Of a stretch of 57,923 nt of DNA, positions 16,764-26,303 are shown piece after piece. The stretch is from positions 1 through 57,923 of the forward strand of contig DDDD01000057.1 in assembly GCA_002335945.1 (NCBI GenBank). The letters run 5' to 3'. This stretch comes from Porticoccaceae bacterium UBA1989 (GTDB lineage: Bacteria > Pseudomonadota > Gammaproteobacteria > Pseudomonadales > Porticoccaceae). The position numbers and the translations under genes are program-made. Every line of letters begins with the position of its first letter. The first letter of the stretch is position 1. Below the pieces are notes generated by a model. The model saw only the letters and a list, made by a program, of their open reading frames with translations. It was not told where the DNA came from and made no database searches.

Positions 16764-16786
16764 CAAAGACAGTATTCCCGTCTTTG
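16764..16786 (+). promoter_or_regulatory. Hairpin in the gltB leader
   Basis: CAAAGAC (16764-16770) pairs with GTCTTTG (16780-16786) around a nine-base loop, 34 bases upstream of the gltB start. No T-run follows. It may be a leader structure or an operator dyad; its function is unknown. Confidence 0.35.
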
Positions 16787-16819
16787 CGTATCCATCACTA
16801 TAACTTTTAGAGTTTCCCT

Positions 16820-19800
16820 ATGACTCAAAGCTTGTGTCGTCTTGACGATTTTAAAGACAACTGCGGTTTCGGCATGATTGCCCAGGTAAAGGGTAAGACA
16901 AGTCACAAATTGCTGCTGAATGCTATTCAGGCGCTTACCTGTATGACTCACCGTGGCGGTGTTGCTGCAGATGGTAAGACCGGCGACGGCTGTGGTTTGC
17001 TGATGCAAAAGCCAGATAGTTTTTTACGCACCGTGATTAAAGAATCTCTCAATGTAGACCTTCCCGAAGCCTATGCTGTTGGCGCGGTCATGTTGAATAC
17101 CGACCCGGAAGCCCGACGCACGGCGAAAACAGTGATTGAAGAAGAGTTGATCAATCAGGGCCTAGGTATCATAGGCTGGCGTGAAGTACCCACAGATAAC
17201 GACTGTCTTGGCCCTATCGCCATAGAGTCCTTGCCCGCGTTTGAGCAGATATTTGTAGGCCCGGGAGATATTACCGATGAAAAGAAATTTAGCGCACGGC
17301 TCTATATGGGCCGCCGCAAAGCTGAGATCAGGCTTGAAGGCGATGAAAGCTTTCATATAGCCAGTCTTGGCACCAATATTTTGAGCTACAAAGGCCTGAT
17401 GATGCCGGTGGATCTGCCTGGTTTCTATCTGGATCTTGCTGATGAGCGTCTTGAAACGGCAATCTGCGTGTTTCACCAACGTTTTTCTACTAACACCATG
17501 CCCCGTTGGCCACTGGCCCAGCCCTTTAGAATGCTGGCCCACAATGGCGAAATTAATACTATTGTTGGTAACCGCAACTGGTCTGTTGCCCGCACACCTA
17601 AGTACAAAACTGCATTGCTCCCTGATTTGATTGAAGCGGCCCCTCTGGTTAATCGCACCGGTTCTGATTCTTCGAGCCTTGATAACATGCTCGAGGTGTT
17701 AGTGACAGGTGGCATGGACCTGCATTTGGCTGTGCGCACGCTAGTACCGCCAGCCTGGCAGAATGTTGAAGACCGCAATCCTAATCACCGTGCGCTCTAT
17801 GATTACCTATCCATGCACCAGGAACCCTGGGATGGCCCAGCGGGGCTGGTTATTACCGATGGCCGTTTTGCCGTCTGTACCCTGGATAGAAATGGTCTGC
17901 GCCCTTCGCGTTGGGTAATGACCAGAGACGATATGATTACCGTGGCATCTGAAGTTGGCGTCTATGACTACGAGCCAGAAAATGTTGTCTCCAAAGGCCG
18001 TCTGGGACCTGGAGATATTCTCTCTATTGATACCCAAGAAGGCCGCATTATGTTCCGCGACGAAGTGGAAGATGAGCTAGCAGCACGCCATCCCTACAAG
18101 CAGTGGTTGAGCGAAGGGCGCTACAAGGTTGAATCTACCTTTGCTGCAGACAGTATCGACATAGAGGGTACGCTGAGTCGCGAGCAGATAAAGACCTACA
18201 TGAAAATGTTTCAAGTGTCTTTTGAAGAGCGGGACCAGGTGCTGCGTCCGTTGGCTGAAGGGGGTCAGGAAGCCGTGGGTTCCATGGGTGATGATACGCC
18301 CATGGCAGTGTTATCGGCCAAGCATCGTAATCCCTTCGATTATTTCCGTCAGCAGTTTGCTCAGGTAACCAATCCGCCGATCGATCCACTCCGTGAGGCT
18401 GTAGTTATGTCTCTGGGTGTTGAACTGGGTCGCGAGCAGAGCATGTTCGAAGAGAACCCTTATCTGGGGCAGCGTATTGGTCTGTCTAGCCCGGTGCTTT
18501 CTCCTCGTAAATACTATGCGATCAAGCGCAACGAATTCGATGAGTTTCCGGTTAAGAAATTTCCTCTTAACTATGATGTTAAAAAGGAAAATCTCAAACA
18601 GGCAATCCAGCGTGTCTGTGAAGAAGTTGCCGCTGAAGTTCGCAATGGCACAGTCATCTGTATTCTGTCTGACCATAATATTGCCGAAGGCATGCAGCCG
18701 ATTCACTCGCTGTTTGCCTGTGGTGCCGTGCATAATTATTTGATCGAGCAGGGCCTGCGCTGTGATGCCAATATAGTTGTCAGCACCGGTTATGCCCGAG
18801 ATTCTCACCAGATAGCCGCCCTGATTGGCTGTGGCGCCTCGCTGGTTTATCCCTACCTCAGCTACCATGTGCTCTGCGATTTAATTGGCAGTGGCGAGTT
18901 GTTGGTGGATGTGAATACTGCCTTTAAGCAGTATCGCAGAGGCATTAACAAAGGCCTGTTGAAAATTCTCTCGAAGATGGGTATTTCAACTGTAGCCTCC
19001 TATCGTGGCGCACTATTATTTGAAGCCATTGGCTTAAACTCAGAGATTATTGATCTCTGTTTTCCTGGCCTGACCAGTCGCCTTGAAGGTGCAACCTTTG
19101 CCGACCTAGAGCAGGATCAAACTGAACTTGCGGTCATAGCCTGGAAAGTTCGCAAGCCCATCAGCCCGGGTGGACTGCTCAAATATGTTCATGGTCAGGA
19201 ATATCATGCCTACAACCCAGATGTTGTGCAGACCATGCATGAGGCCGTGCAGACCGACAATTACAAGGTATGGAAAGATTACGCACTGCTGGTTAATACC
19301 CGACCCGCTGCGACCTTGCGTGACTTACTGACTATCAGCGACAAAGCCAGCCCAATAGATCTGGATAAAATCGAGCCCATTGAGTCGATTTTAAAACGCT
19401 TTGATTCTGCCGGTATGTCTTTGGGCGCACTGTCTCCAGAAGCCCATGAATCTCTAGCTGAAGCGATGAATACATTGGGTGGACGCTCCAATTCTGGTGA
19501 AGGCGGAGAAGATCCTGCCCGTTATGGCACTATCAGATCATCAAAAATTAAGCAGGTGGCATCAGGACGATTTGGGGTAACCCCCGCGTACCTTTCGAGT
19601 GCTGAAGTGATTCAAATTAAAGTTGCACAGGGCGCTAAGCCCGGGGAAGGCGGACAGCTACCCGGTGGTAAGGTCAATGCCCTGATAGCCAGACTGCGGT
19701 ATTCAGTGCCTGGTGTTACGTTGATTTCACCGCCACCTCACCATGATATCTACTCAATTGAAGATCTCGCGCAGCTGATTTTTGATCTCAAGCAGGTCAA

Positions 19801-21277
19801 CCCAACTGCCTTAATCTCAGTGAAACTGGTATCGCGGCCTGGTGTTGGTACCATCGCTGCTGGTGTGGCCAAGGCCTATGCCGATTTGATTACAATCTCC
19901 GGCTACGACGGCGGTACTGCCGCGAGCCCCCTGAGTTCGATTCGCCATGCCGGTTCCCCCTGGGAGCTTGGCCTGACGGAAACCCATCAGACACTGCGTG
20001 CCAATGACCTCCGCGAAAAAGTAAGAGTACAGACAGATGGCGGTCTTAAGACTGGTCTGGATGTGGTTAAAGCGGCTATTTTAGGCGCAGAGAGCTTTGG
20101 TTTTGGTACCGGCCCCATGGTGGCACTGGGCTGTAAGTATCTGCGTATTTGCCATCTCAATAACTGCGCCACGGGTGTAGCCACACAGGATGATCGCTTA
20201 CGTAACGATCATTACCGCGGCACTGTGGCCATGGCGGGCAATTTCTTTAAGTTTGTGGCCATGGAAACGCGGGAATGGTTAGCCGTTTTGGGCGTAAGTT
20301 CATTAGAAGAGCTAATCGGCCGTGTGGATCTATTGGAAACATTACCCGGGGTAACCAGTAAGCAACAGCATCTGGACCTGAGCCCATTGATTGAAGATCG
20401 CCCCGAAATTACCCATAAGCCTCAATTCTGTACTCAGCCAAGAAACGAGCCGCTGGACAAAGGCCTGTTAGCCGAGCGCATGGTTATTGATGCCTTGCCG
20501 GCCATTGAATCTCAGGAAGGCATTAGCCTGGATTATCGCGTTAATAACTGTGATCGTTCCATTGGCGCGCGACTCTCCGGTGAGATCGCCAAGCGCTATG
20601 GCAATCTAGGGATGTCTGAGACGCCCATTAAGCTAAACCTAAAAGGTGTTGCTGGCCAGTCACTGGGTGTGTGGAATGCCGGTGGTTTGGAGATTTATTT
20701 AGAAGGCGATGCCAACGACTATGTGGGCAAAGGCATGGCGGGAGGCAAGCTGGTACTGCGCCCCCCCAGTGAGAGCAATTTCAAGTCAAATGAATCGCCG
20801 ATTATGGGCAACACCTGTCTCTATGGTGCCACCGGCGGCAGACTTTATGCGGCGGGTACGGTTGGCGAGCGCTTCGCCGTGCGGAACTCAGGCACAGTGG
20901 CTGTGGTTGAGGGTGCTGGCGATCATTGCTGCGAATATATGACTGGCGGTATCGTCACTGTACTGGGCCCCGTAGGCTACAATTTCGGAGCGGGCATGAC
21001 GGGTGGGTTCGCCTATGTACTTGATTTAGAACGTAATTTTGTCGATCGCTACAATATGGAGCTTGTCGACATACAGCGCGTCACTGCGGAAGCAGTAGAG
21101 TCTCATCGCGCCTTCCTCAAAACCATGATTAGAAATCATGTCAATGAGACTGGCAGTGAATGGGCCCATGAAATACTCAGTAATTTCGCCGATTATGCGT
21201 CGCGGTTTTGGTTAGTAAAACCAAAAGCGGCCAGCCTGAATGGCCTCTTGGCTCAGGCACATGCCAACCCGCAATAA
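16820..21277 (+). CDS. gltB: Glutamate synthase (NADPH), large subunit
   Basis: Makes glutamate from glutamine and 2-oxoglutarate, the central ammonia assimilation step. The 1485-residue chain starts with a short propeptide. Cleavage before Cys15 (CGFGMIAQ) exposes the Ntn glutaminase nucleophile. The central domain and the FMN-binding synthase domain follow. The 3Fe-4S cysteines are at 1105, 1111 and 1116 (C-x5-C-x4-C). The C-terminal GXGXG beta-helix domain ends the protein. gltD follows after 26 bases, so the two subunits are co-transcribed. Confidence 0.98.
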   Translation: MTQSLCRLDDFKDNCGFGMIAQVKGKTSHKLLLNAIQALTCMTHRGGVAADGKTGDGCGLLMQKPDSFLRTVIKESLNVDLPEAYAVGAVMLNTDPEARRTAKTVIEEELINQGLGIIGWREVPTDNDCLGPIAIESLPAFEQIFVGPGDITDEKKFSARLYMGRRKAEIRLEGDESFHIASLGTNILSYKGLMMPVDLPGFYLDLADERLETAICVFHQRFSTNTMPRWPLAQPFRMLAHNGEINTIVGNRNWSVARTPKYKTALLPDLIEAAPLVNRTGSDSSSLDNMLEVLVTGGMDLHLAVRTLVPPAWQNVEDRNPNHRALYDYLSMHQEPWDGPAGLVITDGRFAVCTLDRNGLRPSRWVMTRDDMITVASEVGVYDYEPENVVSKGRLGPGDILSIDTQEGRIMFRDEVEDELAARHPYKQWLSEGRYKVESTFAADSIDIEGTLSREQIKTYMKMFQVSFEERDQVLRPLAEGGQEAVGSMGDDTPMAVLSAKHRNPFDYFRQQFAQVTNPPIDPLREAVVMSLGVELGREQSMFEENPYLGQRIGLSSPVLSPRKYYAIKRNEFDEFPVKKFPLNYDVKKENLKQAIQRVCEEVAAEVRNGTVICILSDHNIAEGMQPIHSLFACGAVHNYLIEQGLRCDANIVVSTGYARDSHQIAALIGCGASLVYPYLSYHVLCDLIGSGELLVDVNTAFKQYRRGINKGLLKILSKMGISTVASYRGALLFEAIGLNSEIIDLCFPGLTSRLEGATFADLEQDQTELAVIAWKVRKPISPGGLLKYVHGQEYHAYNPDVVQTMHEAVQTDNYKVWKDYALLVNTRPAATLRDLLTISDKASPIDLDKIEPIESILKRFDSAGMSLGALSPEAHESLAEAMNTLGGRSNSGEGGEDPARYGTIRSSKIKQVASGRFGVTPAYLSSAEVIQIKVAQGAKPGEGGQLPGGKVNALIARLRYSVPGVTLISPPPHHDIYSIEDLAQLIFDLKQVNPTALISVKLVSRPGVGTIAAGVAKAYADLITISGYDGGTAASPLSSIRHAGSPWELGLTETHQTLRANDLREKVRVQTDGGLKTGLDVVKAAILGAESFGFGTGPMVALGCKYLRICHLNNCATGVATQDDRLRNDHYRGTVAMAGNFFKFVAMETREWLAVLGVSSLEELIGRVDLLETLPGVTSKQQHLDLSPLIEDRPEITHKPQFCTQPRNEPLDKGLLAERMVIDALPAIESQEGISLDYRVNNCDRSIGARLSGEIAKRYGNLGMSETPIKLNLKGVAGQSLGVWNAGGLEIYLEGDANDYVGKGMAGGKLVLRPPSESNFKSNESPIMGNTCLYGATGGRLYAAGTVGERFAVRNSGTVAVVEGAGDHCCEYMTGGIVTVLGPVGYNFGAGMTGGFAYVLDLERNFVDRYNMELVDIQRVTAEAVESHRAFLKTMIRNHVNETGSEWAHEILSNFADYASRFWLVKPKAASLNGLLAQAHANPQ

Positions 21278-21303
21278 CGCTAACAGCAATAGAGAATGTA
21301 GAT

Positions 21304-22725
21304 ATGGAAAGACCAGATAATCAGTTTCAGTTTCTCGAAGTAGCGCGAGTCGATCCGCCTAAGCGCGATATGAAGCGCCGCGTCGAAGAGTTCGTTGAGA
21401 TATATGATCCGTTTACGAAGCAAAAAGCAGCCACCCAGTCTCACCGGTGTCTCTCTTGCGGCAATCCCTATTGCGAATGGAAATGCCCCGTACACAACTA
21501 TATTCCCAACTGGCTACAGCTGGTTGCCGAAGGCAATTTAATTGAAGCCGCAGAGCTCAGTCATCAGACCAATTCACTGCCCGAAGTCTGTGGCCGCGTA
21601 TGCCCCCAGGATCGTCTCTGTGAAGGTGCCTGTACGCTAAATGACGGTTTTGGTGCCGTAACTATTGGCTCCGTTGAGAAATACATTACCGATACAGCTC
21701 TAGCTATGGGCTGGCGTCCGGATATGTCCCAGGTGGTTTGGACGGACAAAAAAGTGGCCGTTATTGGCGCAGGGCCAGCGGGTATTGGCTGTGCGGATAT
21801 TCTGGTACGCAGTGGCGTCAAGCCGGTCGTGTTTGACCGTTATCCAGAAATTGGTGGGCTCCTGACCTTTGGTATTCCCGAATTCAAGTTAGAAAAAGAA
21901 GTGATTCGAACACGTCGCGATGTGCTCGAAGGCATGGGCGTTGAGTTTCGTTTAAACACCGAGATTGGCAAAGACGTCATGATCGATGATCTGCTCAATG
22001 AATATGATGCAGTCTTTCTCGGCATGGGTACCTACACCACCATGAAGGGCGGTTTCCCTGGCGAAGATCTGGGCGGCGTTCACGAAGCACTAAAGTTTTT
22101 GGTTTCCAATGTAAATCGAAATATGGGATTTGAAAAATCTCCCGAAGAATTTATTGGCCTTAAAGGCAAGCGCGTTGTTGTGCTTGGCGGTGGTGACACA
22201 GCCATGGATTGCAATCGCACGTCTATTCGTCAGGGCGCAACCAGTGTGACATGTGCCTATCGCCGCGATGAAGAAAATATGCCCGGCTCACGGAGAGAAG
22301 TTAAAAATGCCCGTGAAGAAGGTGTGGTGTTTAAATTTAATCGCCAGCCCGTAGAGCTGGTCGCCGATGCCGATGGCAATGTTAAAGGCGTTAAAGTGGT
22401 CAGTACCACGATGGGCGAGGCTGATGCCAATGGCCGTCGTCGACCTGAAATCGTCCCGGGCAGTGAAGAGATATTGCCTGCCGATGCGGTACTGGTCGCC
22501 TTTGGCTTTAAACCCAGTCCTCCAGAATGGTTGACGGGTGTTAAAGTAGAAACCGCAGATTGGGGCGCAGTACTGGCCGCTGAAGAGCAGACTTACGCAT
22601 TTCAGACCACCAACCCGAAGATATTTGCCGGTGGTGATATGGTGCGTGGATCAGATTTAGTCGTGACAGCAGTTTGGGAAGGACGCCAAGCTGGAGAGGG
22701 AATTTTAGATTACCTAGATATCTAA
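21304..22725 (+). CDS. gltD: Glutamate synthase (NADPH), small subunit
   Basis: Transfers electrons from NADPH through FAD and iron-sulfur clusters to GltB. In this 473-residue protein, cluster-binding cysteines 49, 52, 57 and 61 are followed by a second group in CGRVCPQDRLCEGAC. The FAD fold VIGAGPAGIG and the NADPH fold VVLGGGDTAMD come next. The frame is open back into gltB, but ATG 21304 gives the standard N-terminus and lies just after the gltB stop. Confidence 0.97.
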   Translation: MERPDNQFQFLEVARVDPPKRDMKRRVEEFVEIYDPFTKQKAATQSHRCLSCGNPYCEWKCPVHNYIPNWLQLVAEGNLIEAAELSHQTNSLPEVCGRVCPQDRLCEGACTLNDGFGAVTIGSVEKYITDTALAMGWRPDMSQVVWTDKKVAVIGAGPAGIGCADILVRSGVKPVVFDRYPEIGGLLTFGIPEFKLEKEVIRTRRDVLEGMGVEFRLNTEIGKDVMIDDLLNEYDAVFLGMGTYTTMKGGFPGEDLGGVHEALKFLVSNVNRNMGFEKSPEEFIGLKGKRVVVLGGGDTAMDCNRTSIRQGATSVTCAYRRDEENMPGSRREVKNAREEGVVFKFNRQPVELVADADGNVKGVKVVSTTMGEADANGRRRPEIVPGSEEILPADAVLVAFGFKPSPPEWLTGVKVETADWGAVLAAEEQTYAFQTTNPKIFAGGDMVRGSDLVVTAVWEGRQAGEGILDYLDI

Positions 22726-22763
22726 GATGGAATTTTTTAAATTATTGCGAGTTAGAGAAATTA

Positions 22764-23819
22764 ATGTCTGAATTAAAGAATGATCGTTTTATTAAAGCCC
22801 TTTTACGCGAGCCATTGGACCGCACGCCGGTATGGATGATGCGTCAAGCTGGACGTTATCTGCCCGAGTACCGTGCCACACGGGGCCAGGCGGGCGACTT
22901 TATGAGCCTGTGTAAAAACACCGAGTTGGCCTGCGAAGTAACCATGCAGCCTCTTGAACGCTACGAGCTTGATGCCGCGATTTTATTCTCAGATATTTTA
23001 ACCATTCCAGATGCCATGGGGCTTGGTCTCTATTTTGAAGAAGGTGAGGGCCCCAAGTTTCGTAAGCCGGTAAGAACTGAAGCGGATATTGAAAAGTTGG
23101 AAGTCATAAACACGGCTTCTGATCTTTCTTATGTCACCGATGCTGTGAGCATGATTCGTCGCGAGCTAAATGGCCGCGTACCCCTTATTGGTTTTTCAGG
23201 CAGCCCATGGACATTGGCTACCTACATGGTCGAAGGTCAGAGTAGTCGCGATTTTGCCCGAGCTAAAACCATGCTTTACACCCAGCCTGAGGTAATGCAT
23301 CAGTTACTGGAAAAGTTAGCCCTGTCGGTTATCGATTATTTAAATGCGCAGATTCGAGCTGGCGCGCAGGTTGTGCAAATTTTTGATACCTGGGGTGGCG
23401 CCCTTAGCCATGCCGCCTATCAGGAATTCTCATTGGCCTATATGGAAAAAATTGTCGCCAATCTAATTACTCATGCAGATGGTCGCGAAGTACCAGTTAT
23501 TTTGTTTACCAAGGGTGGCGGACACTGGTTAGAAGCGATGGCAGATTCAGGTTGCCATGCTCTGGGTCTTGATTGGACGGTTGATATTGGTTCAGCGCGG
23601 GGTCGCGTCGGTGACAAAGTTGCACTGCAGGGCAATATGGATCCCGCCGTATTACGCGCAGATCCAGTGACTATTGAACGTGAGGTCGCCAGTATTCTGA
23701 CCTCTTATGGAGACAATCCTGGGCATATATTTAACCTGGGTCATGGCATTACACCGGATATTGATCCGGCTAATGTGAAAGTGTTTATTGACGCAGTTCA
23801 CAAATTTTCTGCAAACTAG
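22764..23819 (+). CDS. hemE: Uroporphyrinogen decarboxylase
   Basis: Decarboxylates uroporphyrinogen III to coproporphyrinogen III in heme synthesis, without cofactor. The 351-residue protein carries the family signature MRQAGRYLPEYR near the N-terminus, the catalytic aspartate in FSDILTIPDAMGLGL, and the GFSGSPWTLATYM signature. I chose ATG 22764, which gives the standard MSELKNDRFIKAL start, rather than an in-frame start inside gltD. It lies 38 bases after gltD, the same order as in Pseudomonas. Confidence 0.97.
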   Translation: MSELKNDRFIKALLREPLDRTPVWMMRQAGRYLPEYRATRGQAGDFMSLCKNTELACEVTMQPLERYELDAAILFSDILTIPDAMGLGLYFEEGEGPKFRKPVRTEADIEKLEVINTASDLSYVTDAVSMIRRELNGRVPLIGFSGSPWTLATYMVEGQSSRDFARAKTMLYTQPEVMHQLLEKLALSVIDYLNAQIRAGAQVVQIFDTWGGALSHAAYQEFSLAYMEKIVANLITHADGREVPVILFTKGGGHWLEAMADSGCHALGLDWTVDIGSARGRVGDKVALQGNMDPAVLRADPVTIEREVASILTSYGDNPGHIFNLGHGITPDIDPANVKVFIDAVHKFSAN

Positions 23820-23968
23820 TAACCAGCCTGATTCATTCTTGGTCTATATTTACCAGAAGTATTAGCTAGTGCACAGTTTGGAGTTGTGAAGTCTATACAT
23901 TCCTTACCCTATAGTTAATTAGTAAGCCGCTGTGGTGATATCTAATGGATTAGAGTTATGTGGATGGT

Positions 23969-25405
23969 ATGTCGTTAAAGCAATTAAAGGTATTTATACA
24001 CGAGCTTGATGTGGGGATGTTTGTCTCTGCACTAGACAAGCCGTGGGCGGAAACCCCGTTCCCGATTCAGGGCTTTGAAATAAAAACCGGCGCCGATATA
24101 TCCAGAGTGAAAGCCTACTGTGACTATGTTTTTGTCGACACAGAAAAGGGCAGGTCACCTCTTGATGTCGCCTCCGCCTCTGCGGCCCCATCCAATTTCA
24201 GTGTTAAACTTGATAGTCAGTCCCGAGGGGCAACCGGCCGTTCTCCTAATAGCCGCACCCAAAATTGCAATTCAGCGAGCTTTTTAGTTAAACCCAATAC
24301 CTACAAAAAAACCGTCGAGCTGGCCAAAGAAATTCCTGCTGCCCGTCGCGTGATGAATAATTTATTGGGCTGTTTAACCCTAGCGACCAGACAGCTAGTT
24401 CGCGGCGGTGCGTTTAATCAGGAGCAGTTACGTGAGTCAGTAGACGACATGGTCGATAGCGTTATTCGCTGTCCCGATGCGTTCACCTGGTTGCTGAGAC
24501 TGCGTGCCAAAGATACCCATTCCCATGATCATAGTGTGCGCTCATCTCTCTGGGCTACACAGTTCGGCCGTCATATTGGTTTGGACGTCAATGAATTAAA
24601 AGATCTCTGTCTGGCCACATTGCTAAAAGATGTAGGCAAGGTGAAACTGGACCGGACGCTGCTTCATAACATGAGCCGCACGGTTGATGAAGAAGCAGAA
24701 TACCGCAGCTTTGTCAGCCAAAGTGTAGAGCAGTTGCACAAGGCGGGTTTTGAAAATCGTCGAGTTCTAAATATTATTAAATTTCACTGCGAGCGGTTTA
24801 ATGGCGGCGGATTTCCCAAAGGCGTATCTGGTAGCCGTATTCCATTTCTGGCCTCGGTGGCTGGCATAGCCTCTGATTTCGATATGCTCTGTAATCCCCG
24901 GGAGGCTGGTGACACAATGTCACCTTCACAGGCAACCGGTCGATTATATGAATTGCGCGGTACAGATTTTGCCGAAAACCTAGTGCTTGAATTTATTCAA
25001 TCTGTGGGGCTTTATCCGGCAGGTACCATTGTCGAATTAACGACGGGTGACTGTGGCATGGTGATGGAACAAAATGCTAAATCCCGTTTATCCCCGCGTA
25101 TCGCAGTTTTCGATAAAATTACTGAGCCAGATGCACAGTGTATTTTTGTTGATTTGAAAAATGAACAGCAGTCACGTAACCGGTTAAAAAGTTTTGGTAA
25201 GCGCCGCTCCTACGATGTGAAAAATTTAGCGATTGTTAGAGACATAGAACCGGACAGTTTTGGTATCGAATATAGCTTGCTGGAAAACTTGATCGCCAGG
25301 CCGTTTAGCGCAGCCAATGCCGATGCAGTGATGGATATAACTACCATGCCAGCAGCGCGTAATAAGGGCTTTTTCTCCGCACTTAAAGAGCGCTTTGCCA
25401 GCTAA
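23969..25405 (+). CDS. DUF3391 and degenerate HD-GYP domain protein
   Basis: A 478-residue cytoplasmic protein from the chosen ATG; a GTG three codons earlier (23960) is equally in frame. The N-terminal region (about 1-110) is a DUF3391 domain, which commonly precedes HD-GYP cyclic-di-GMP phosphodiesterases. The HD-GYP region (about 180-370) is recognisable by HDHSVR, LLKDVGK, FHCERFNGGGFP and the following ASVAGIASDFD segment. The metal-binding His of the HD pair is Lys220 (KD at 220-221), the HHE motif reads FHCE, and GYP reads GFP. I infer that catalysis is lost or changed and that it may sense or scaffold instead. A 70-residue tail follows. It is monocistronic. Confidence 0.8.
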   Translation: MSLKQLKVFIHELDVGMFVSALDKPWAETPFPIQGFEIKTGADISRVKAYCDYVFVDTEKGRSPLDVASASAAPSNFSVKLDSQSRGATGRSPNSRTQNCNSASFLVKPNTYKKTVELAKEIPAARRVMNNLLGCLTLATRQLVRGGAFNQEQLRESVDDMVDSVIRCPDAFTWLLRLRAKDTHSHDHSVRSSLWATQFGRHIGLDVNELKDLCLATLLKDVGKVKLDRTLLHNMSRTVDEEAEYRSFVSQSVEQLHKAGFENRRVLNIIKFHCERFNGGGFPKGVSGSRIPFLASVAGIASDFDMLCNPREAGDTMSPSQATGRLYELRGTDFAENLVLEFIQSVGLYPAGTIVELTTGDCGMVMEQNAKSRLSPRIAVFDKITEPDAQCIFVDLKNEQQSRNRLKSFGKRRSYDVKNLAIVRDIEPDSFGIEYSLLENLIARPFSAANADAVMDITTMPAARNKGFFSALKERFAS

Positions 25406-25421
25406 GAAAATGTAGGCATAA

Positions 25422-26276
25422 CTAGCTAATGGTGCCAATTTTCTCACCCATGCACACCGTCGCATGATGTTCGATGTTATCCGTCCAGCTAGTTTTCTGA
25501 TTCTGAAATAACAGAATAACCGTAGAGCCAAATTTAAATCGTCCGATTTCATCGCCCTTCATGAAACTGAGAGACTGATCTGAAAAATCAGTTTCTCGCA
25601 CTGCACCCGGTCCTGGTGTTTCAAAACCACCCCAGACAGTTTCAATACCAGCGACTAGCATGGCACCGACAAATATCACAGCAAAGGTGCCCACTTCCTC
25701 AGATTCAAACTCACAGACCAGTCGTTCGTTGCGGGCAAATAGTCCCGGCAGAGCCTGGGCGGTTTGATCATTGACTGAAAAAAGTTCGCCAGGGACATAG
25801 CGGGTACTCTTAAGCTTGCCCGCTAGGGGAATATGCACTCGGTGGTAATCGCGAGGTGAGAGGTAAATAGTGGCAAAGCTACCATCTTCATAGAGTTTGG
25901 CCTCTGTAGAATCTCCCAATAACCTGCCTGCGGAGTAGTCGATACCTTTGGCCTGAAGGATTTTATTTTTACTGATTGGGCCAGCCTGGCTGATGGCACC
26001 ATCCGCGGGGCAGGCAATACTATCGGCATCAGTATCCAGTGGTCGAACACCCTCTTTTAACGCGCGGGTAAAAAAGGCATTAAAATTTTCGTAGTCATTG
26101 ATATCGTCGCTTAAGGCTTCATCCATATTAATATTAAAGGCGCTAATCGCACGGTTAATAAGTACATTCTTCAACCAGGGGATCTTTGATTCCGCGGCCT
26201 TAGCAATTAAACGGGATAATGCATGTTTGGGCAGTGCACGTTGCAGGGCAACAAATAGTTCGGCGCGATGGGCCAT
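25422..26276 (-). CDS. psd: Phosphatidylserine decarboxylase proenzyme
   Basis: Inner-membrane enzyme that makes phosphatidylethanolamine from phosphatidylserine. The 284-residue proenzyme is self-cleaved at the GST site to create a pyruvoyl group on Ser251. The residue before GST is Phe249, where most bacteria have Leu. The CPADGAIS and DYHRVHIPLAG segments supply the other conserved active-site residues. It is the last gene of a minus-strand set rsgA-rhdA-psd, with gaps of 49 and 27 bases, and converges on the DUF3391 gene. Confidence 0.96.
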   Translation of the reverse strand: MAHRAELFVALQRALPKHALSRLIAKAAESKIPWLKNVLINRAISAFNINMDEALSDDINDYENFNAFFTRALKEGVRPLDTDADSIACPADGAISQAGPISKNKILQAKGIDYSAGRLLGDSTEAKLYEDGSFATIYLSPRDYHRVHIPLAGKLKSTRYVPGELFSVNDQTAQALPGLFARNERLVCEFESEEVGTFAVIFVGAMLVAGIETVWGGFETPGPGAVRETDFSDQSLSFMKGDEIGRFKFGSTVILLFQNQKTSWTDNIEHHATVCMGEKIGTIS

Positions 26277-26303
26277 AATTCTTGTTCTCTAATAGGTTAA
26301 AGG

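Noticed and set aside
18311..18868. 185-codon frame on the minus strand opposite gltB
   Set aside because: It is fully within gltB and has no domain signature; GltB is certain by its motifs.
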